Shown piece by piece: positions 20,003 to 24,703 of a stretch of 24,703 bases of DNA (its first letter is position 1; each line of letters begins with the position of its first letter). The translations under genes and the position numbers were made by a program. Below the pieces are notes generated by a model. The model made no database searches. It was not told where the DNA came from and saw nothing but the letters and a program-made list of their open reading frames with translations. The DNA is from Gaertneriomyces semiglobifer. Its lineage: Eukaryota; Chytridiomycota; Chytridiomycetes; Spizellomycetales; Spizellomycetaceae. Location of the stretch: the NCBI GenBank assembly GCA_025558075.1, contig JAHLKF010000060.1, positions 1 to 24,703 on the forward strand, given 5' to 3'.

Positions 20003-20393
20003 TCTAACAATGACTCCCGAGTAGATAAACTATGCCCCGCACTCTCCCTTTGCACACAGTAGCCCCTGGCCCTCGCACTCTTCTCATTCAATTCACAGTT
20101 GCAAAACGCTGCCCTTTGGCGCTAAGGAATTCCTGTTTGACCCAAATCTAAGGTTTAGGGTACCGCATGCGCCACAATATGACATAAGCAGCTTTCGGAC
20201 AACAGCGCAGACGCGTCATGGAACTGCGACGTTTTTAGCGACTTTTGGTTTTATTATTTCCGGGTGGTCGACTTTCATATATATATCAGCATATCAGTGG
20301 GGGGCATTTCTGGGCGGCACACACCTGGCCCTTCATATAGGACATAATAGGGGAAGAGGAGATTGACTCCAAGGCAGAGGAAGACGAGGAGCA
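20003..20393. promoter_or_regulatory. Compact bidirectional promoter between Tma46-like and ANP32-like genes
   Basis: 391 nt between two divergent start codons. It contains a telomere-repeat-like motif (GGTTTAGGGT, 20152-20161) and a TATATATAT tract at 20278-20286, about 108 nt upstream of the ANP32-like ATG. Telobox-type motifs are known upstream of translation-machinery genes in several eukaryotes, which would suit the Tma46-like gene; that link is inference. Confidence 0.55.
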
Positions 20394-21790
20394 ATGGCAC
20401 ACCTTCTTCAGCATGACGACCCGGCGGAGGTTCACCAACTCTTGCTCGACAATAATAAAATTCCTGCCATCCGTGATCTATTGTCACCAACAAGCGATGA
20501 AGAACATTCCCTAGCCGAATATGTCAACTTGATACATTTAAGTCTGAACAACTGCACCCTTGCCGACATCTCCGAATTTCCTGTACTTGAACAGTTGCAA
20601 AAGGTATCTATCGATGATGTCCTTACATTTATGGACAGTACTGGGAGGCATTACTGATGGTCGAATTTTTTCAATGGTCTGTTGTAGCTGGAACTTGGAG
20701 ATAATAGATTATCTGGCGAACAATTGAATTCGCTAGCGGCACTACCCAACCTGCTGTCACTCGACTTGTCAAATAATGCCATTGCGGATGTCGAACAACT
20801 GGAACCCTTGGTATGAGGCCAGCTTGTTGACCCGTTTCTATCTCTACTCCGGTTCTAATAACCCAAGCAGATTCGTCTACCATCTCTTCGTCACCTCGTC
20901 CTCCTGGAAACCGGCGTTGCAAAAAGGCCGGATTACCGAACGACCGTCTTCGACCTCTTGCCTAACCTTCTGACTCTTGATGATATGGATAAGGATGGCA
21001 ATGAAGTCGAGATTTTGAGTGAGGATGATGAAGAAGAAGATGAAGAGTTGGATGAGTATGACGAAGGACGAGATGCGGAGGGTGAAGAGGATGATGGTTC
21101 AGAGGACGAACAGGAAGTAACAGTGAATGATGATGATGAAGATGAACAGGATGTGGAGTCAGGGGATGAAGAGCAAAACGTTGAAGAGTCCGACGAGGAA
21201 GGCGAAGGGGCAGAAGACAATGATGATGACGACGAAGAAGATGTTGAAGCGCAAACGGAAGATCCAGATGAGGATGATCAAGACGACGGTGACGATGATG
21301 AAGAGGTAGAGGAGGAGGAGGAGGAGGAAGCAGTATCGGCGCAAGCGTTGCCGAGTCAACTGCCTAGCCAAAGTGGCCTTCTGAGTAATGAAGATTTGGA
21401 AGGAAACGGTTTTGGAGATTTTGGAAATGATGCTGATCTGGGCTTCGATTCGGACCTGGCGCACCTTTTATCCGATCACGTGAGTCCTCCCTCTCTTTCA
21501 CATTGAAGGTTTGGACGATCGTTAATCCTGTGCCTCCCAAATAGCCCCTGGAGGATGAACCAGGTGACGGTGACTTTTACCCGGAAGCAAATGCCGAGGA
21601 CGCGCGGGATCACCTGTTCGATGATGATGCTTTTGAGGAGGACGACAGTTTCATGGGTGGGGAAAAACGAAAGCGAGAAAACGAAGATTTTGGAGAATTT
21701 GTTGCGGAAGGATGGGAAGGCATGTTGGATCAAGGTCTAGGCGATGTCGATTCCGATAACAGCACCAACAAGCGCGCGCGAACATCGTAA
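20394..21790 (+). CDS. ANP32-like acidic leucine-rich-repeat nuclear protein
   Basis: Exons 20394-20603, 20688-20810, 20871-21479 and 21545-21790, introns of 84, 60 and 65 nt, all in frame, give 395 residues. The N-terminal part (about 1-155) is an LRR domain: YVNLIHLSLNNCTL, LELGDNRLSGEQLNSLA, NLLSLDLSNNAI, then a capping segment like the ANP32 LRR-cap (RPDYRTTVFDLLPNLLTLDD). From about 160 to 265 the chain is almost entirely Asp/Glu, as in ANP32 tails. A further Gly/Phe/Asp-rich acidic part carries basic clusters EKRKREN (about 354-360) and KRARTS at the end, likely nuclear signals. ANP32 proteins bind histones and act as chaperones and phosphatase inhibitors. The tail is longer than in animal ANP32 (about 250 residues total). 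Another LRR-acidic protein, such as an mRNA-export factor, is the alternative. Confidence 0.88.
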
Positions 21791-22150
21791 ACGTGAAGCA
21801 CGTTGACCTTTTACAGCTTCTTTTGGAGCTCCCTGTTGCTTTCCTAAGCATATGTTAATAGATGGCTTGATCTACCGTGAGGGCCGGGACTGAAACGTGC
21901 TTGATGTGTCCACTCTGGGGTGAACGCTCCACATCCCGAGTCTTCAGTGGGCCATCACATGCCCAATAGTGGTAAAGGACGCGCTGGCAGAAATTGTCGC
22001 TGGGCGCATTGGACGTGTGGTGCCAACAGAATGAAATATGTATTTAGGAGGTACTTCAAACTACTGCATGAGGCTACATGCTACTGCAGGGTTCACTGAC
22101 TACTAAAGAAAAAATCTAAGTAAACTAATATAAGAGATCGCTCATCTAAT
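21791..22150. other. Convergent intergenic region between ANP32-like and ceramidase genes
   Basis: A 360-nt tail-to-tail gap. It contains two copies of CTACTGCA near 22062-22088. No gene or structured RNA was recognised. Confidence 0.55.
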
Positions 22151-23098
22151 CTAAGCTGTCTTGGCTCTCAGCTTCATTTTAGTAATACGCGGCACGACCC
22201 CAGCGATCCACGCCAGTTGTACGTCCCTGCGACCCAGCGCGAGCAACCTGCAGTACTGACTGCATACGACCGCCATGTATCCTCCGTAACAGGTCAACAA
22301 GTGCCACCAAGCGTGTAGTTCCAAACCTATCCGCAGCGGGTATCCAATGTTCCTCCTGTGCTCCTGGATGGCACCACAGTGAATCTGGTCCGTGTTCCAC
22401 AAAGCGAACGCGAGGAGCATGGATCCGACACAGACTATGATCATTTTGGCAAGGCTTTTGGATTCAGCGTGATGAGTTCTGGAGATGCGACGGAGGTTGT
22501 AAAGCCCGCTTGCAAGTTGGAAGAGGGTGAGAACGATAAAGGTTGCTTGAAAGAGGAGCGGAGATTCTGTGAGTAAGTAACTTGTCACTGAGGCGATGAG
22601 GACTGTGGTCAGGAGAACGATCTTTGTGGGTGAAGTTGACGACGAAAACATCTGAAGGCTGATTGTCAGAAGGATTGATTAGTCGATGCCTACATTAAGC
22701 AGAAGAATAATGTCACAAGCCACTCACTGTGTATACACGAACACACACGTTCCCATCAACATTGGTACCTCATCCAATAACTGCATGCTCCACACCAACG
22801 TGCCGTGGAACATGAAACTCCCCAACCCTACCAGCATTAAAGCAAAGTAGCTCAACCAGTATCGTCGCTCCGATTGTGTCTTGATGCACGAATAGATGCC
22901 AATGAGCGGCAAAAGCAAGAAGAAGAGGTTTGACGTGGAATTCCACATTTCGGCAAGATACGGACTAACAATGTAGTTCTCCTCGCACCAATCCAAAGTA
23001 GCGGTGACAGGGCCCCAGAATCCATCCTTGCCAGGGTGAATGGCCATGGACGACCGATGAGAGTCGAATAGAGATGTGAAGTTGAATTGATTCGACAT
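22151..23098 (-). CDS. Alkaline ceramidase (Ypc1/Ydc1/ACER family)
   Basis: Exons 23098-22728 and 22658-22151 give 292 residues, within the usual 260-320. The donor GTGAGT at 22727 is clear. The acceptor taken is AATCAG at 22659, because the nearer TTCAG would break frame; a GTGTAT donor paired with that TTCAG is an in-frame alternative three residues either way. The family signature GFWGPVTATLDWCEENY lies near the N-terminus. Catalytic and zinc residues of this family are present: S94 and H98 in SFMFHGT, D109 in QLLDE, and H239/H243 in ELHAWWHLL. Six to seven hydrophobic helices span the protein. It is an ER/Golgi membrane enzyme that hydrolyses ceramide to sphingoid base and fatty acid. M18 (MAIHPGKDG) is an alternative start. 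Confidence 0.94.
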
Positions 23099-24180
23099 TG
23101 TGACGGGCGGTGTGATAATGAGAGACAGAGAGACAAAGAGCCCAACCTAATCGTCACTATATACTATGAGATGCGTTGAGGTTTTACTGCTTCACCTGAA
23201 GCAGGATTTCCAAGCGGCCCCGTTGAGCTTTATGTTGTTTTGGACAACCCAGCTGTCAGCCTCCTGCACTAATATTTTCCAGAGCCAGAGATAAAAATGG
23301 TCACTAGATGGGGATCAGGGGACGCTTGAGGAAACACCTTTTGGTTGTGACCACTGCAAAGTATCTATATTTACCTTTCACCTGAGTTCACACAATTGGC
23401 AGGTGCGCAATCTAAAGGATTCCAACAAACGGTGGTGATCTATTTATGGCAAGTACCCAACGCCCTCCTTTGCAAAGACCCCTGGGAACAGTGTCTACAT
23501 GACTTTTCCAACGTCGGGTGGGGATGGTGTTCGACTGTTCACTGCAAATGTGTAATAATGCAAAAAGGAGACATGATAGTAATGCCTCCAAAAGGAAAAT
23601 GGCCCCACGCGACGAGGACTTTTGGGCGGGACTTGCACGGGCGAGACACAGGCGCTGAATTCGAAGCGGATGTTAGTTATGAAAGTAAGGCGCAGAATGT
23701 GGAGCTGTCTGCGCATGGTGAGTATAACGTCGCAGGATGTCGGCGCATGGTGAGGGCCACACTGCTTGCAAGCACTACTAGCAAGGAGACAGTCTCCGAG
23801 ACGACTGCAACTCCCACACAGCCCTTTCCCAACCGTTGTTTTCGTCCTCGCAGACCACCATCGACTACATAGTCCTTTTGAAACGTACTTCTCTTTATTA
23901 AATCACAAGTGGCCGGAACCATGCAGTCAGAGTAATGCGTGTGTACGCTGCGCTCACGTCGTAGAAGGAGAAGGGCGGTATTTTTGAGTCACAAACTACG
24001 TCTCGTGCATTCAAGCACATTGGAGGGTGGGGAAGTTGGGGTACTCAGTACTGGAGTACTTAAGACGGACAGTGAAGCTGTTGCAGTTGGAGTATCATCC
24101 AAGAGGCCCCTCAAGAAATTGGACCTTCTCACAGCAATACCTTTAGAAAAGTAGCACTTTTTGCCCCTATCATTGTGGTC
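23099..24180. other. Divergent intergenic region with one doubtful ORF
   Basis: About 1.1 kb between the ceramidase start and the PH-like gene. It should hold both promoters. The stretch 23396-23872 stays open but has no ATG until 23558. A clustered AGTACT inverted-repeat motif lies at about 24041-24062. No RNA gene was seen. Confidence 0.5.
23558..23872 (+). CDS. Doubtful ORF, unrecognised
   Basis: From the ATG at 23558 this frame runs 104 residues, and it is also open for 54 codons upstream without an ATG. The composition is mixed, with a Thr/Ser-rich end and a Pro/Arg tail (RCFRPRRPPSTT). Several good donor-like sites (GTAAGG, GTGAGT, GTGAGG) lie at 23684-23750, so a spliced transcript using other frames is equally possible. 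No domain was recognised; included because of its length. Confidence 0.2.
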   Translation: MQKGDMIVMPPKGKWPHATRTFGRDLHGRDTGAEFEADVSYESKAQNVELSAHGEYNVAGCRRMVRATLLASTTSKETVSETTATPTQPFPNRCFRPRRPPSTT

Positions 24181-24616
24181 ATGCCCGTTGCAATTGCCCT
24201 TGATGAATCCCACCTGAGGGTTTGCCTTACCTTCCAGCAGAAACTCATCTGTGGGCGGTTTTCGGATATCACGATTCCGTTTTCCGAGATTGACTCTGTC
24301 AAAGTTGACTCGAATGTCTCTGCAACTTGGTATTCCACCAGATATGGGATTGCCATACCTCATGGCCTCAAAGCAGGTTAGGAAACATGCAAGCAACTGG
24401 CATTTCTGTTTAGGCCCAGTCTCTGAAGTTCACTTCCCAGGAACGTTCTACCACTGGAAAACGAAGCCAGACTTCATCTACACCAAAGACCTGGCGAGAA
24501 CCATCCAGATCACCTTGAACGACAGTGGGCGCTACAAGACGGTTATTTTGGAGGTGGAGGAAGGAAAGAATCCTGAAGATGTTGCTGCCGCTATTTCGAA
24601 AGCAATCGGCCATTAG
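24181..24616 (+). CDS. Small PH-like-domain protein resembling a bacterial family
   Basis: Exons 24181-24376 and 24414-24616 give 132 residues. The 37-nt intron (GTTAGG...TTTAG) is needed because the first frame stops just past the donor; removing it joins HGLKAG to PVSEVHFPGTFYHW in frame. The fold signature is a two-layer set of strands (VAIALDESHLRVCL, ITIPFSEIDSVKVD), then FPGTFYH, a DFIYTKDLARTIQITL block and VILEVEEGKNPEDVAAAI. This order (basic strand pair, GTFY, then IVIEL-like and L-x-x-EVEDP-like strands) is what I know from small bacterial PH-like hypothetical proteins. The whole protein is the domain. Function is unknown; lipid or peptide binding is only inferred from fold. Position at the window edge does not truncate it. 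Confidence 0.75.
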
Positions 24617-24703
24617 TGCATACGACTCGTAGGTAACCTTGATCTCGAATGATAGAAGCGTTTCCCAGTCAGTAAAACACGCGTTACTGCATTGCACCAG
24701 TCA

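Noticed and set aside
20933..21464. Minus-strand Ser-rich and Ile/Leu-rich frames
   Set aside because: Antisense of the Asp/Glu codon run of the ANP32-like gene; a pure composition artefact.
24041..24062. GTACTC / AGTACT / GAGTAC short inverted repeats
   Set aside because: Arms of only 6 bp; expected by chance in a window this size.

Overview
The window is nuclear DNA from a fungus. Its genes are split by short GT-AG introns (37 to 191 nt, mostly 60 to 90), several with CTGAC- or CTAAT-like branch sites. The proteins are typical of fungi: an HSF plus response-regulator factor of the Skn7 type, a Sec14 lipid-transfer protein, a Ypc1/ACER-type alkaline ceramidase, an FMP30/NAPE-PLD-type metallo-hydrolase and a Tma46/ZC3H15 protein. 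Long intergenic regions full of homopolymer G/C runs, GT and TA repeats, a 7TM receptor-like gene and an ANP32-like gene suggest a non-Dikarya (early-diverging) lineage, but this assignment is weak. No bacterial operons, CRISPR arrays, transposons, rRNA or convincing tRNAs were seen.

Layout, left to right. A Skn7-like regulator (minus, 2119 to the left edge) is cut off just as its receiver domain begins. A 2.5 kb repeat-rich divergent region separates it from an orphan seven-transmembrane protein (plus, 4651-5815). Then come a NAPE-PLD/FMP30-like enzyme (minus, 6104-7486), an unrecognised nuclear-looking protein with a Tyr/Pro/Ala-rich segment (minus, 7895-9349), a 2.1 kb gap with one doubtful mini-gene, and Sec14 (plus, 11488-12678). 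After these are an unrecognised small gene with a TATA box, an upstream ORF and a large leader hairpin (plus, 13545-14190) and an unrecognised charged helical protein (minus, 15426-16811). A divergent pair follows: the ZC3H15/Tma46 homologue (minus, 18605-20002) and the ANP32-like acidic LRR protein (plus, 20394-21790). Last come the alkaline ceramidase (minus, 22151-23098), a doubtful ORF, and a small PH-like-domain gene resembling a bacterial family (plus, 24181-24616).

How they relate: this looks like ordinary eukaryotic gene order, not one pathway. Three genes act on membrane lipids (NAPE-PLD-like, Sec14, ceramidase), but they are interleaved with unrelated genes, so I read that as coincidence unless synteny shows otherwise. 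The items most worth a second look are the orphan 7TM protein, the nested leader hairpin plus ambiguous splicing at 13.3-14.2 kb, and the PH-like gene with a 37-nt intron.
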